DNA from: Methanoprimaticola sp047501175
GTDB taxonomy: Archaea > Thermoplasmatota > Thermoplasmata > Methanomassiliicoccales > Methanomethylophilaceae
DNA: 54,211 bases
Direction of reading: 5' to 3'
NCBI RefSeq assembly: GCF_047501175.1
Contig: NZ_JBEQWH010000012.1
Coordinates: forward strand, 1 to 54,211
Made by a program: the position numbers and the translations under genes. Below, piece after piece: positions 40,970 through 48,969 of the stretch (position 1 is its first letter; the number at the start of each line of letters is the position of its first letter). The notes beneath the pieces were generated by a model. It made no database searches, had not been told where the DNA came from, and saw only the letters and a list, made by a program, of their open reading frames with translations.

Positions 40970-42530
40970 ATTTAATAGAAGCCGTCCAATCGCCATGCTG
41001 GCCGTGACCCTCATGGTCGTCTGTGCGATGGGGGCCATGATCGCGTTCGGGTCCGAGGACTCGGACGCGACGACGTTTGGATCCGAAACAGACCCGTTGA
41101 CCGCACTTGACACCACCGCCGATGCTGCCATCGGCGAAACATACTACGTCGCTGTTGGAAGCAGTGTGACGATATCGTGCAGTGGAAATTGGGTTTGTTC
41201 CGATGTCACATCCGGATACGGCATCTCTCAGTCCGGAGCCAAGTACGCTGGTACCGTATCGAAGGCAGGTACTATCACAGTGGAGTTCTGGATACCTGAT
41301 GGAGAAGAGTACGGATCGGTGACCATCATCGCCGTAGAGGGACCGAGTACCGTGTCCATCGACTCCGTCGGAGGCACGGAGGCAACCGTCGGATACCGCT
41401 ACGCGTACAGTGTCCAGACCACGCCCTCGGACGCGGAGGTCTCCATCTCCGGTGTCGATTGGCTGTCCGTGTCGGGACACGCCATCTCCGGCACACCGAC
41501 AACCGCCGGGTCCTACACGCTCGAGATCACCGCCTCCAAGGATGGATACGCCTCGGCGACCGAGAAGGTCGTCATCGTGGTGTCCGAGGCGCCTGTCACG
41601 CAGGATGCCCCCGTCATCACGGACTTCGGATACACGGTGTCCACAGGCAACGCCTACAGGATCACCTTCAGCGTGACCGCCGTGGACGCTTCGAGCATCA
41701 GCATCGACTACGGGGACGGGACGTCCGGAACCGGGCCGTCGTCCACCCACACCTACTCCAGATCGGGAAGCTACACCGTCAGGGCCACAGCTTCCAACGC
41801 CGCAGGCTCCGTGACGTCGACGCTCATTATCCTGGTCGCCGACAGCGCCCCGGGGACGTCGGTGCAGTACAACCACGAGTACGCGTTCACCCTCGGGATG
41901 GACACCGAAGGCGTCACGCCGAGCGTGACCGGATGCCCGTTCCTGTCCGTGACGACCGGCAGCAACTACGTCAAGGTCTCCGGGACACCGAGCAGCACGT
42001 CGTACGTCGGGAAGACCTACGACGTCACCCTGACGGCAGGGTCCTACACCCTGTCCTGGAAGCTGACCGTCACCGAAGGTTCCACCGTGCCGACGGCGGG
42101 GTTCTCGTTCGAGACGGACGGCCTCACCGTGACCGTCACTAGCACCGCGTCCAACGCCGACGTGACGTTCTACCGGTGGACCGAGGGCGGGAGCTTCGTC
42201 CAGTCCAACACCGGCACCACGAAGTACACGTACAGCGGACCGGGGACGTACACGGTGACGCAGCGTGTGACCGCGACGATCGATGGACAGACCGTGACCG
42301 ACGAGTTCTCCGCCACGGTGACCGTGACGGACGCCGGTGAAGGGTCCGAGCCTGCACAGGATGAGGACAGGACGGTCCTGTACCTCTGCCTGGCGATGGT
42401 CATCGTCGGGGTCCTGATCATGGTGATCTCGCTATGGGCCGGGATGTACCCGATCGCAGGGATCGCCGCGCTCGTGGCCGCGATCGGGGGGATGCTCCTG
42501 ATAGGGGCATCGTTCTGGCTGATGCCGTGA
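40959..42530 (+). CDS. Membrane-anchored surface protein with putative-Ig and PKD domains
   Basis: 523-aa protein beginning 11 nt inside the preceding gene (ATG 40959). The signal peptide is PIAMLAVTLMVVCAMGAMIA. It shares its first domain with the upstream protein through the 191-bp repeat. Then comes a putative-Ig domain (DWLSVSGHAISGTPTTAGSY), a PKD domain (ISIDYGDGTSGTGPSSTHTY), a further Ig-like domain and a PKD-like segment (VTFYRWTEGGSF). Two C-terminal transmembrane helices follow (YLCLAMVIVGVLIMVISLW; IAGIAALVAAIGGMLLIG). It mirrors the 38523-39467 protein as the anchored partner of a tail-motif protein. Confidence 0.82.
   Translation: MFSEFNRSRPIAMLAVTLMVVCAMGAMIAFGSEDSDATTFGSETDPLTALDTTADAAIGETYYVAVGSSVTISCSGNWVCSDVTSGYGISQSGAKYAGTVSKAGTITVEFWIPDGEEYGSVTIIAVEGPSTVSIDSVGGTEATVGYRYAYSVQTTPSDAEVSISGVDWLSVSGHAISGTPTTAGSYTLEITASKDGYASATEKVVIVVSEAPVTQDAPVITDFGYTVSTGNAYRITFSVTAVDASSISIDYGDGTSGTGPSSTHTYSRSGSYTVRATASNAAGSVTSTLIILVADSAPGTSVQYNHEYAFTLGMDTEGVTPSVTGCPFLSVTTGSNYVKVSGTPSSTSYVGKTYDVTLTAGSYTLSWKLTVTEGSTVPTAGFSFETDGLTVTVTSTASNADVTFYRWTEGGSFVQSNTGTTKYTYSGPGTYTVTQRVTATIDGQTVTDEFSATVTVTDAGEGSEPAQDEDRTVLYLCLAMVIVGVLIMVISLWAGMYPIAGIAALVAAIGGMLLIGASFWLMP
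41142..41332 (+). repeat. 191-bp identical direct repeat, copy 2
   Basis: Second copy of the block at 39656-39846, in frame in the next surface gene. The protein block starts at YYVAVGSSVTISC and ends VTIIAV. Immediately left of it the two genes read TSLNTTADTAIGE and TALDTTADAAIGE, related but diverged at DNA level. Confidence 0.9.
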
Positions 42531-42540
42531 GGTGACTCGG

Positions 42541-44448
42541 ATGGCATACGATGAAACGACTTCCTTCCGGGAGGCGAGGAACAGGAGGGCGGTGCTGAGC
42601 GTGCTCTGCGCCGTCCTCGTCCTCGCCTGCCCCCTGGGGGTAGCCTTGGACGACGGAAACGTCATCGAGGAGGACGAGGCGGTACTGCCCGTCCTAGTGG
42701 TCCCCGCCCTCCATCTGGTCGGTGCCCTCATCACCATGGCCGTGGCCGCGTACGCGACCTATACGCTGGCGACATGGTCGGGCGACGGCTCGGTGCCGGA
42801 TGGCACGCTGGACGATTCCGTGAACGCCACGCTGAGGGAGCTGCAGGCACAGCTCGTCACCAGCAACTACGACACCGCATCCGGCATCTGGAGCAAGCTC
42901 GCGGTGAACGATGCGCAGCTCTGGTCCTTCGTCGAGGCGTACTTCGACCTCCAGGCGGAGACGGCCGCCGCATCCCTATGGACGGACGAGGGGACATACG
43001 ACGGGGACCGGATACTGGAGAGGTCCTCGCTGATCTACAACTCCCTGATCTACAACTACAACATCACGAGCACCTGGAACGAGTTCTCCCAGTCCTGGTC
43101 CGGATACCGCGGGTCGTGGGCCGCGAAGGGCGATGCCTACGACTCGATGAGGGTGTCCTTCGACTGGGACGGGCACTCCTGGACATCGGACGGCGTGTTT
43201 TCGGCAGAGCTCCTCAGGATGGTCTCGCCGACATCGACGTCGTTCCGCGTCTACGTCGACGTGGTGGACCAGGGCGAGGAGGGCTGGTCCGACCGCACCA
43301 ACATCATGTACGCCGTCGGCGGTCCCGGGTCCCTCACGTCCGCGAGCACCGGGAGGACCTACCAGCTCAGCGAGGGCGAGAACGACCTCGCAGGCATGGG
43401 GGTGACGTCCGGGTGGTACGAGCTCGGCCTCGGAACGTCGTATCTGTCGCAGAACCTGCACGGCTCCGTGTCCGCCGACGGCCTGATGCCAACGGCATGC
43501 ATGCTGCTCCGCAACGGCTCCGGCTACGCCCACGTCTACGAGTCCGGAGGGTCCTATGTGATCGTGAGGGACGGGATCTCGTCCGTGTCGTCCTCCCTTG
43601 CCCTGGGGATCTCGTACTCCGACGGGAACGGCGGGACCGTGACATCCGACATCGTCCCCGACCTGGGACTCGTCCTCTCATCGTACTCCGACGTCTCCGA
43701 CGCGATCAACCACGCCGCACTCTCCGCCAACTATGCGGGGGAGGCCGCATGGAACATCTACGACAGGCTCGGGGAGAGCTCCGCCCTCCTGAAGCCGTCG
43801 TCCATAACGTCCGGCACACAGGTGGACACCGCGCTCACCTCCGCTCAGGCGGCGGTGATGTACCTGGCGGCGATGGAGCAGATGGCAGAGCTCGGGGAGG
43901 GTGCCACACCCGACGGCATCTTGGTCTCCGGCGAGAGCCTCGGCATGTACTGCTACGGGGACATCTACTACGAGGGCGTGCTCATCGCGGAGGGCGCGGT
44001 GTTCACCCCGTTCGTCTACAGCGATGCGACGCTGTCCGTCGGGAGCCACAGGATGGACGTCGAGGGGCTGGCGATGGTATGGGCCACGGGCATAGAGGAC
44101 CTGGAGGCATGGGACGGCGTGACCGAGGGCTCCAGCATCATCGGGATCACCGGCGCGACCCTGGACATCCTCAACATCGTCAGCGACGGCACCGAGGTGT
44201 CCTCCCTGGACCTCGACGTGGTCTCCATGGAGCGCCTGGGGCTCATCGGCTTCGACGTCCCCGACGTCCCCGACACCCCCAGGACGATAGACGTGGTCCC
44301 TCTGCTGCAGCTGATCGTCATCCTCATCGGCGCCGTCGTGGCGCTGGCGGGACTGTTCGTCAGGAACCCGTGGCTGATACTGATCGGGATCGTCGCGGCC
44401 GTCGCCGGGTACTTCCTGGCAGGCGCTATCGCGGGGCTGATATGGTGA
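42541..44448 (+). CDS. Large membrane-anchored extracellular protein, spike-like
   Basis: 635-aa protein. N-terminal hydrophobic segments (AVLSVLCAVLVLACPLGVA, then LHLVGALITMAVAAYATYTLA) are followed by about 500 extracellular residues rich in aromatic and small residues. These are first helical (TLRELQAQLVTSNYDTAS; LWSFVEAYFDLQAETAAAS), then beta-rich. Two C-terminal transmembrane helices follow (LLQLIVILIGAVVALAGLF, LILIGIVAAVAGYFLAGAI). No family recognised; it differs from the Ig-type adhesins before it. ATG 42541 follows GAGGTGA at 5 nt. Large size, single copy and C-terminal anchor resemble virion spikes or fusion-type proteins, by analogy only. Confidence 0.7.
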   Translation: MAYDETTSFREARNRRAVLSVLCAVLVLACPLGVALDDGNVIEEDEAVLPVLVVPALHLVGALITMAVAAYATYTLATWSGDGSVPDGTLDDSVNATLRELQAQLVTSNYDTASGIWSKLAVNDAQLWSFVEAYFDLQAETAAASLWTDEGTYDGDRILERSSLIYNSLIYNYNITSTWNEFSQSWSGYRGSWAAKGDAYDSMRVSFDWDGHSWTSDGVFSAELLRMVSPTSTSFRVYVDVVDQGEEGWSDRTNIMYAVGGPGSLTSASTGRTYQLSEGENDLAGMGVTSGWYELGLGTSYLSQNLHGSVSADGLMPTACMLLRNGSGYAHVYESGGSYVIVRDGISSVSSSLALGISYSDGNGGTVTSDIVPDLGLVLSSYSDVSDAINHAALSANYAGEAAWNIYDRLGESSALLKPSSITSGTQVDTALTSAQAAVMYLAAMEQMAELGEGATPDGILVSGESLGMYCYGDIYYEGVLIAEGAVFTPFVYSDATLSVGSHRMDVEGLAMVWATGIEDLEAWDGVTEGSSIIGITGATLDILNIVSDGTEVSSLDLDVVSMERLGLIGFDVPDVPDTPRTIDVVPLLQLIVILIGAVVALAGLFVRNPWLILIGIVAAVAGYFLAGAIAGLIW

Positions 44449-44455
44449 TCCGCGC

Positions 44456-44764
44456 ATGATCGAGATCCCTGTCGGCGAAGTCTGCGGTTACCTCGGGACG
44501 ATATGGTGCGTCCTGAACCTGGCATGGGCGGTGTTCCGGAACGATGCCGAGCATGCCATGGTATACGGGGTCGGGGTGTTCGCCGCCTTCGTCGTGGCGC
44601 TCAACCTGGGCGGGGTGCTGAACGACTACACCTGGTCCCTCTTCGGGCTAGGCGTGTTCGGGCTCCATCTCGCCATCGCCACATGGCAGCACGTCTGGTG
44701 GAAGGTGCCCGTGTTCGCCGTCCTGTTCATCGTGTCCACCCTCGCGTTCATGGGGGTGGTCTGA
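44456..44764 (+). CDS. Small polytopic membrane protein, unknown
   Basis: 102-aa protein with four predicted transmembrane helices (VCGYLGTIWCVLNLAWAVF; MVYGVGVFAAFVVALNLGG; WSLFGLGVFGLHLAIATW; VPVFAVLFIVSTLAFMGVV) and very short loops. It lies 7 nt after the spike-like gene and overlaps the next frame at CTGA. Size and topology fit a small matrix or membrane-bending protein of an enveloped particle, but no homologue is recognised. Confidence 0.68.
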   Translation: MIEIPVGEVCGYLGTIWCVLNLAWAVFRNDAEHAMVYGVGVFAAFVVALNLGGVLNDYTWSLFGLGVFGLHLAIATWQHVWWKVPVFAVLFIVSTLAFMGVV

Positions 44765-44778
44765 CGGACACCGTCTCC

Positions 44779-45660
44779 ATGATCGTGCTGACCACCATGG
44801 TCGTGGTGCTGGGCGTGGCCATGGGTGCGGCCGTGCAGAAGAAGACCTACTTCCTCTACCCGGTGGACGCCTTCACGCTGGTCCTGATGTTCTTCATCGG
44901 GGCCCAGGTCATCGCCCAGTACGTCCCGGGGCTGTCCGTGGCGTACGTCGGCATCGATTCCTACTGGTACGTGCCGCTGGCCATCGGGTACGTCGCAGGA
45001 TACATCGTCTCCGGCAGGACCCGGTACATCATGATCCGCTGCTTCAACCCGGACAAGTCCACGTACGGGGAGCACTGGATCCTGTACACCAAGGACGGCA
45101 GGACCTACAGGCAGGAGCAGTCCAACAGGGAGCTGTTCAAGCGCCTGTTCTTCCACGTGGAGCACGAGGTCGTCAGCAATGCCGCCCTGGTGCCGGATTG
45201 GGACGATGTCACGTCGTACCCCCTCTTCCCCGAGTTCAGGAAGAAGTTCCTGATGGCCGAGTGGTGGGAGACCTACGAGGTACCGCCCGAGAAGAGGCAA
45301 AAGTACGTCCGCAGGCTGAACGCCACCGTGGAGGTGGAGCCCCGTCTCTACATGCGCCGCTACGTCACCAGCGTACGCGTCGCCAGGGGCTCCATGGTGT
45401 CCAGGGTGGACCTCGTCCGCGACGCGAAGGCGCTGGACAGGATGCAGGGGGACCTGATCGAGGCCAACAACGAGATCTTCAGGCTCCGCCAGAGCCTGAA
45501 CATAAGGATGGCCGACACCGTGGCCGAGTTCCTGGCCGACGTCTACAGCAAGGCGCCGGGAGCGTCGCTGAGTGTGGCGGCGAGGAGGTGGGCGCAGAAG
45601 CAGAGGGAGAAGGAGAGGGAGCGTGAGAAGGATGCTCGGAAGGAAGGAAGGCAGCAGTGA
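44779..45660 (+). CDS. Membrane-tethered cytosolic protein, unknown
   Basis: 293-aa protein. Three N-terminal hydrophobic segments (IVLTTMVVVLGVAMGAAV; AFTLVLMFFIGAQVIAQYV; YVPLAIGYVAGYIVSG) are followed by a soluble, charged domain and a C-terminal coiled-coil and Lys/Arg/Glu tail (QKQREKEREREKDARKEG). ATG 44779 is listed; CTG 44761, overlapping the upstream stop as CTGA, is the alternative. The domain order suggests a membrane protein whose cytosolic tail recruits DNA or the downstream ATPase; inference only. Confidence 0.68.
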   Translation: MIVLTTMVVVLGVAMGAAVQKKTYFLYPVDAFTLVLMFFIGAQVIAQYVPGLSVAYVGIDSYWYVPLAIGYVAGYIVSGRTRYIMIRCFNPDKSTYGEHWILYTKDGRTYRQEQSNRELFKRLFFHVEHEVVSNAALVPDWDDVTSYPLFPEFRKKFLMAEWWETYEVPPEKRQKYVRRLNATVEVEPRLYMRRYVTSVRVARGSMVSRVDLVRDAKALDRMQGDLIEANNEIFRLRQSLNIRMADTVAEFLADVYSKAPGASLSVAARRWAQKQREKEREREKDARKEGRQQ

Positions 45661-46237
45661 GAGGAAGGAGAGGAAGAGGCCCCGGAGGATGTCGAAGATC
45701 CTCACGGAGGCCATCGTCTCCGGGGACGAGTGGCTGGAGACCGTCCAGATCATCCAGGCCCTCGGGCCGGTGAAGGACCTGGTGGACGACCAGATCCGCG
45801 GCTTCGACGAGATGCTCGGGAGGTACTCGGAGATGGGCGGGACCATAGACCGCACCGAGCTGGAGGACGGCTACTTCCAGATCCGGTTCTCCCTCAGGGA
45901 GTCCCACTGGACCAAGGTCTTCGACCCCCGGGGGAACGAGGTCAGGGACATCAAGGACGACCGCTCCGGGTCGAGGGACCCCAACGCCATGACGGAGATC
46001 GCCTACGCCATGCGCGCATCCCTGGAGATCCCCAGGAGGGAGTTCGTCAGGGACGAGCTGGAGAGGCTGGAGTCGTATCTCGAGAGCGACAACACGCTCG
46101 CGGGCGTGGAGAAGATGAAGAGGATATTCGAGGAGGACCCCGCCACCCTCTTCGAGGCGGCGTCCGCGGTGGTCCCGGATGCCGTGGAGTCGGACGTGGA
46201 CATGTCCTCCCTGGCGGACGTGAGGGGGAGGCCATGA
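45632..46237 (+). CDS. Cytosolic helical protein, unknown
   Basis: 201-aa protein (182 aa if the second ATG at 45689 is used; that one has a GGAGG directly at its front, so is less well spaced). The N-terminus is very basic (RKERKRPRRMSK), the remainder acidic and helical (VSGDEWLETVQIIQALGPVK; LERLESYLESDNTLAGVEKM). No recognised domain. It overlaps the membrane-tethered protein gene and joins the ATPase gene by ATGA. Confidence 0.65.
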   Translation: MLGRKEGSSERKERKRPRRMSKILTEAIVSGDEWLETVQIIQALGPVKDLVDDQIRGFDEMLGRYSEMGGTIDRTELEDGYFQIRFSLRESHWTKVFDPRGNEVRDIKDDRSGSRDPNAMTEIAYAMRASLEIPRREFVRDELERLESYLESDNTLAGVEKMKRIFEEDPATLFEAASAVVPDAVESDVDMSSLADVRGRP

Positions 46238-47193
46238 TAACCGACATCCCCCCGATGTCCCTCCCGTCCCGTCTGATCTCCCTGGACGACATCCTTCCGG
46301 ACACGTTCCGCAGCAGGGACATCACCGACGAGATGCACAGGCGCTTCTTCGTGGACCTGCCGGACGAGGAGAGGCATCAGATCGAGTGGAGGCACGGATG
46401 CATCGTCGGCAAGCCCGGATGCGGGAAGTCGGAGACGTTCCGCACACGGGCGGAGATCGCCGTGGGGAAGTACGGGCGCTCCAACGTGAACCTGATCTAC
46501 ACCGACGACCTCCGCACCGCCCTCACCATGATCGACGACGCCCCGGTGCAGTACTGCATCGTGGACGACGCGAGCAAGTGCCTGTCCTCCAGGATGGTGT
46601 ACGAGCAGGCGGAGCTCCTGGGGGTGTTCAACCGGCTCCGCCATCACTTCAGGGACTTCATCAAGTCGGAGTCGGGGGTGTTCCTGTGCGAGTTCGGATG
46701 GCAGAGATGGAACGACCTGGACCCCGGGTTCAGGGACGGGACGTCGCTGATCTTCAAGACCAACATGTCGTCCGAATCGGAGCGCAGGAGCATCCAGGAC
46801 TTCGTCGGCCAGAGGTACATGGGCGTCCTCGACGACATATGGGACTCCATGGACCGCGGCGTGCAGACGGTCAAGTCCTACTCGGTGGGGAGGATAGGCC
46901 CGAAGCCGATATCCAGGGGAGGCGTCGGGATCTACCACCTCCCGATGACCGACTGGGACGGCTTCCCGGCGATGGTGAAGTCTGACGACGCCCCGAAGCA
47001 GGAGGCGGCCGTCGACCCCCTGGAACGGATAAGGGGGGACCCGGCCTGGTCGTTGGCCCTCGAATGCTACGAGCGCAGCGTCGGAGGGGAGAGGCAGCAG
47101 GACATAGCCAGCGCCCTCGGGATAAGCCAGGCGAAGGTGTCCCGCATGGTCTCCCGGGTCAGGGAGATCGTTGGGTCGGCAGGAGGTGAATGA
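46234..47193 (+). CDS. P-loop ATPase with C-terminal helix-turn-helix
   Basis: 319-aa protein. Walker A is GKPGCGKSE (residues 59-67). A Walker B-like strand is QYCIVDDAS (Asp111, Asp112). A sensor-type segment SLIFKTNMSSESERRS follows. The last 50 residues form a sigma-4/LuxR-like HTH (GGERQQDIASALGISQAKVS). The combination is not a standard host ATPase; it is compatible with a packaging, partition or conjugation-type motor that contacts DNA. It closes the membrane-protein gene block, with an ATGA overlap to the gene before it. Confidence 0.75.
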   Translation: MITDIPPMSLPSRLISLDDILPDTFRSRDITDEMHRRFFVDLPDEERHQIEWRHGCIVGKPGCGKSETFRTRAEIAVGKYGRSNVNLIYTDDLRTALTMIDDAPVQYCIVDDASKCLSSRMVYEQAELLGVFNRLRHHFRDFIKSESGVFLCEFGWQRWNDLDPGFRDGTSLIFKTNMSSESERRSIQDFVGQRYMGVLDDIWDSMDRGVQTVKSYSVGRIGPKPISRGGVGIYHLPMTDWDGFPAMVKSDDAPKQEAAVDPLERIRGDPAWSLALECYERSVGGERQQDIASALGISQAKVSRMVSRVREIVGSAGGE

Positions 47194-47199
47194 GGGCTG

Positions 47200-47345
47200 A
47201 ATAAGCTCGTCGGAAGACGAATATCGCCCCTTCGGGGCTGAATATTCGTGAATAATCCGGGCCGATTATTCATCGGCCTAGTTTTGCGCGCGCGTGCACG
47301 CGCGCACGTTGCTCCGCAACGACGCGTACGCACGCGTATGCGCGG
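47200..47345. other. Inverted-repeat cluster with alternating Pu/Py tracts, candidate origin
   Basis: Non-coding gap after the ATPase gene. TCGTC-GGAA-GACGA (47207-47220); GCCCC-TTC-GGGGC (47226-47238); palindrome GAATATTC (47240-47247); TGAATAATC with GATTATTCA (47249-47257, 47264-47272), overlapping the alternative GGCCGAT/ATCGGCC (47260-47278). Then an 18-bp palindrome GCGCGCGTGCACGCGCGC (47288-47305) in a 25-nt strictly alternating tract (47285-47309), CGTTGC-TCC-GCAACG (47307-47321), and a second 23-nt alternating tract (47322-47344) with acgcgta twice. Alternating GC tracts can adopt Z-form. Nick sites of Rep proteins usually sit in such hairpins. Confidence 0.6.
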
Positions 47346-47385
47346 GTCAAAGGAAGGTCGAACGAATGGAATCAAGGTGATCCAC

Positions 47386-47685
47386 ATGGCAGAGAAGAGA
47401 TCGGGCAGGAAGTCCGTGTTGAAGGGAAGGACGCCGGAGCAGAAGAGGAAAGCCCAGGCGGAGAAGGATGAGAAGAAGCAGAGGAGGAACACCAGGAAGC
47501 AGATCTCCCTGGACAGGTCGGCCGCGAGGATGAGGCGCTACGACGCCAAGACCGAGGCCAGGAGGAAGGCGGGGGGAGCAGGCATGAGCATCGTGTTCTA
47601 CGAGGTCATGATGCCCGACGGCAGCATCACCAAGGTCCGGAAGAAGGACGGCGGGAAGAGGAGCGGGAAGAGGCGAGGGGCATGA
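47386..47685 (+). CDS. Small highly basic protein
   Basis: 99-aa protein with about one third Lys/Arg (KRSGRKSVLKGRTPEQKRKA at the N-terminus, KDGGKRSGKRRGA at the end) and a short hydrophobic strand (MSIVFYEVMMPDGS). AAGGTGA lies 5 nt before ATG 47386. Probably a nucleic-acid-binding protein, possibly condensing element DNA. Overlaps the zincin gene by ATGA. Confidence 0.7.
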   Translation: MAEKRSGRKSVLKGRTPEQKRKAQAEKDEKKQRRNTRKQISLDRSAARMRRYDAKTEARRKAGGAGMSIVFYEVMMPDGSITKVRKKDGGKRSGKRRGA

Positions 47686-48773
47686 CGAAGACTGAGACGG
47701 TCACACTGCCGTCTTCGGGGAGGAGGGTCACCGTCCAGGTCGACGACGACGGATACGTCCCGCCTGGATTCCTGGCGAGATACCTCAAGGCGAGGGGCTC
47801 CCCGAGGAACGACTACGACCAGAGGGCGGACGTGGTCCTGCCTGTAAGGATCACCCCGAGGCAGGCGGCCGCATGGATGGCTGACCCGGACGCATACGAC
47901 ATAGAGAGCATCGACGTCCGCGGGAGGCCGCTCCGCAACGTGGGCGACAGGAAGGGCGAATCGAGGAAGGTCCATGAGAGGATCATCGTGTACGGGATGC
48001 CGGGCGAGGAGATGCGGATCAGGAAGGCCTTCGACGAGGCGTTCCCGTCCATCGAGGACCAGAAGAGGATGGTCGCCAAGGGGGAGATCGTCCTCGAGGC
48101 GCGCCCGCTGGACCCGAACGTCGCCGGAACCCACAGCGGGGACATCATACAGCTTGACCGGGACAACGGCATACGGAACGGCGTCGTGGTCCACGAGGGG
48201 GTCCACCACCTCAGGGCCGTCGACAGGGACAGGTCGGGCGCGTCCACCAGGCTGTCCGCAGACAGGATCCCATACACGGGATCGTCGAATGACCCCGAGA
48301 CCATCGCCAGGGCGAAGGCCAGGGAGGCGGTGTGCGTGGAGGAGTCCTGCACGGTGGCCGAGCAGATGGCCAGGCAGAAGGACTTCGACCCCTCGGGATA
48401 CTATGCCCACGTCCAGGTCTACGACGCAAAGACGCACCGCTACCGCAACCCCACGCCGGCGGAAGCCCGCAGGATGGCGGAGGAGGACAGGAAACTGTTC
48501 ACCAACGGCACCGGGAAGCCGCTGAGCGGGAAGGATGCCGTGGCATCGGTGAACGCCAACTGGTCCAGGTCGCACATCTCCAGGCTGAAGCTCGGGAACA
48601 GGATGGCGATCTCCACGATGGAGAACGCGACTGGCCGCAAGCCGGATGGGAAGAGGCAGCAGCGGAACAGCGGAAAGGATAAGCCCGCGAAGAACACCGG
48701 CAGGAGATCCGGGAAGACCTCGCAGACCACCCTGTTCTCCAGGTCCGGAGGGAAGAAGAGAGGAGGGAGATGA
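47682..48773 (+). CDS. Zincin-like protein with HExxH motif
   Basis: 363-aa soluble protein. HEGVHH (residues 171-176) matches the HExxH metalloprotease motif; the third ligand may be a Glu in VCVEESCTVAEQMA about 40 residues on. The N-terminal 100 residues are beta-rich and Arg/Asp-rich; the C-terminal 50 are basic and disordered (GKRQQRNSGKDKPAKN). No signal peptide, so it would act inside the cell or particle, for example processing element proteins. Overlaps upstream gene by ATGA. Confidence 0.72.
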   Translation: MTKTETVTLPSSGRRVTVQVDDDGYVPPGFLARYLKARGSPRNDYDQRADVVLPVRITPRQAAAWMADPDAYDIESIDVRGRPLRNVGDRKGESRKVHERIIVYGMPGEEMRIRKAFDEAFPSIEDQKRMVAKGEIVLEARPLDPNVAGTHSGDIIQLDRDNGIRNGVVVHEGVHHLRAVDRDRSGASTRLSADRIPYTGSSNDPETIARAKAREAVCVEESCTVAEQMARQKDFDPSGYYAHVQVYDAKTHRYRNPTPAEARRMAEEDRKLFTNGTGKPLSGKDAVASVNANWSRSHISRLKLGNRMAISTMENATGRKPDGKRQQRNSGKDKPAKNTGRRSGKTSQTTLFSRSGGKKRGGR

Positions 48774-48774
48774 T

Positions 48775-48969
48775 GTGAGCGCCCCCCGTGACATGAAGCA
48801 GCGCGAGATCCACCGCGCATACTATCGCGGACGTGCGAGGGAGCTCTCCACCGGACGGAGAGCATCCCGCCGCGAGTACCGCCGGAAGTGCATGAAGGGC
48901 AGGATAGACAGGGTGAGGGCTAGGATGTCGAGGGTCCTCTTCGGTCGAGAGAGGTGGGTCGGACGGTGA
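48775..48969 (+). CDS. Small Arg-rich protein, GTG start
   Basis: 64-aa protein with extreme arginine content (RAYYRGRARELSTGRRASRR). GTG 48775 lies 6 nt after GGAGGGA and 1 nt after the upstream stop. Likely nucleic-acid-binding; similar in character to the 99-aa basic protein two genes upstream. Ends in a GTGA overlap with the next gene. Confidence 0.6.
   Translation: MSAPRDMKQREIHRAYYRGRARELSTGRRASRREYRRKCMKGRIDRVRARMSRVLFGRERWVGR

Noticed and set aside
47248..47385. N-terminal extension of the 99-aa basic protein into the inverted-repeat region
   Set aside because: The extension (RARAHVAPQRRVRTRM) merely translates the alternating GC repeats; ATG 47386 has a good ribosome site.
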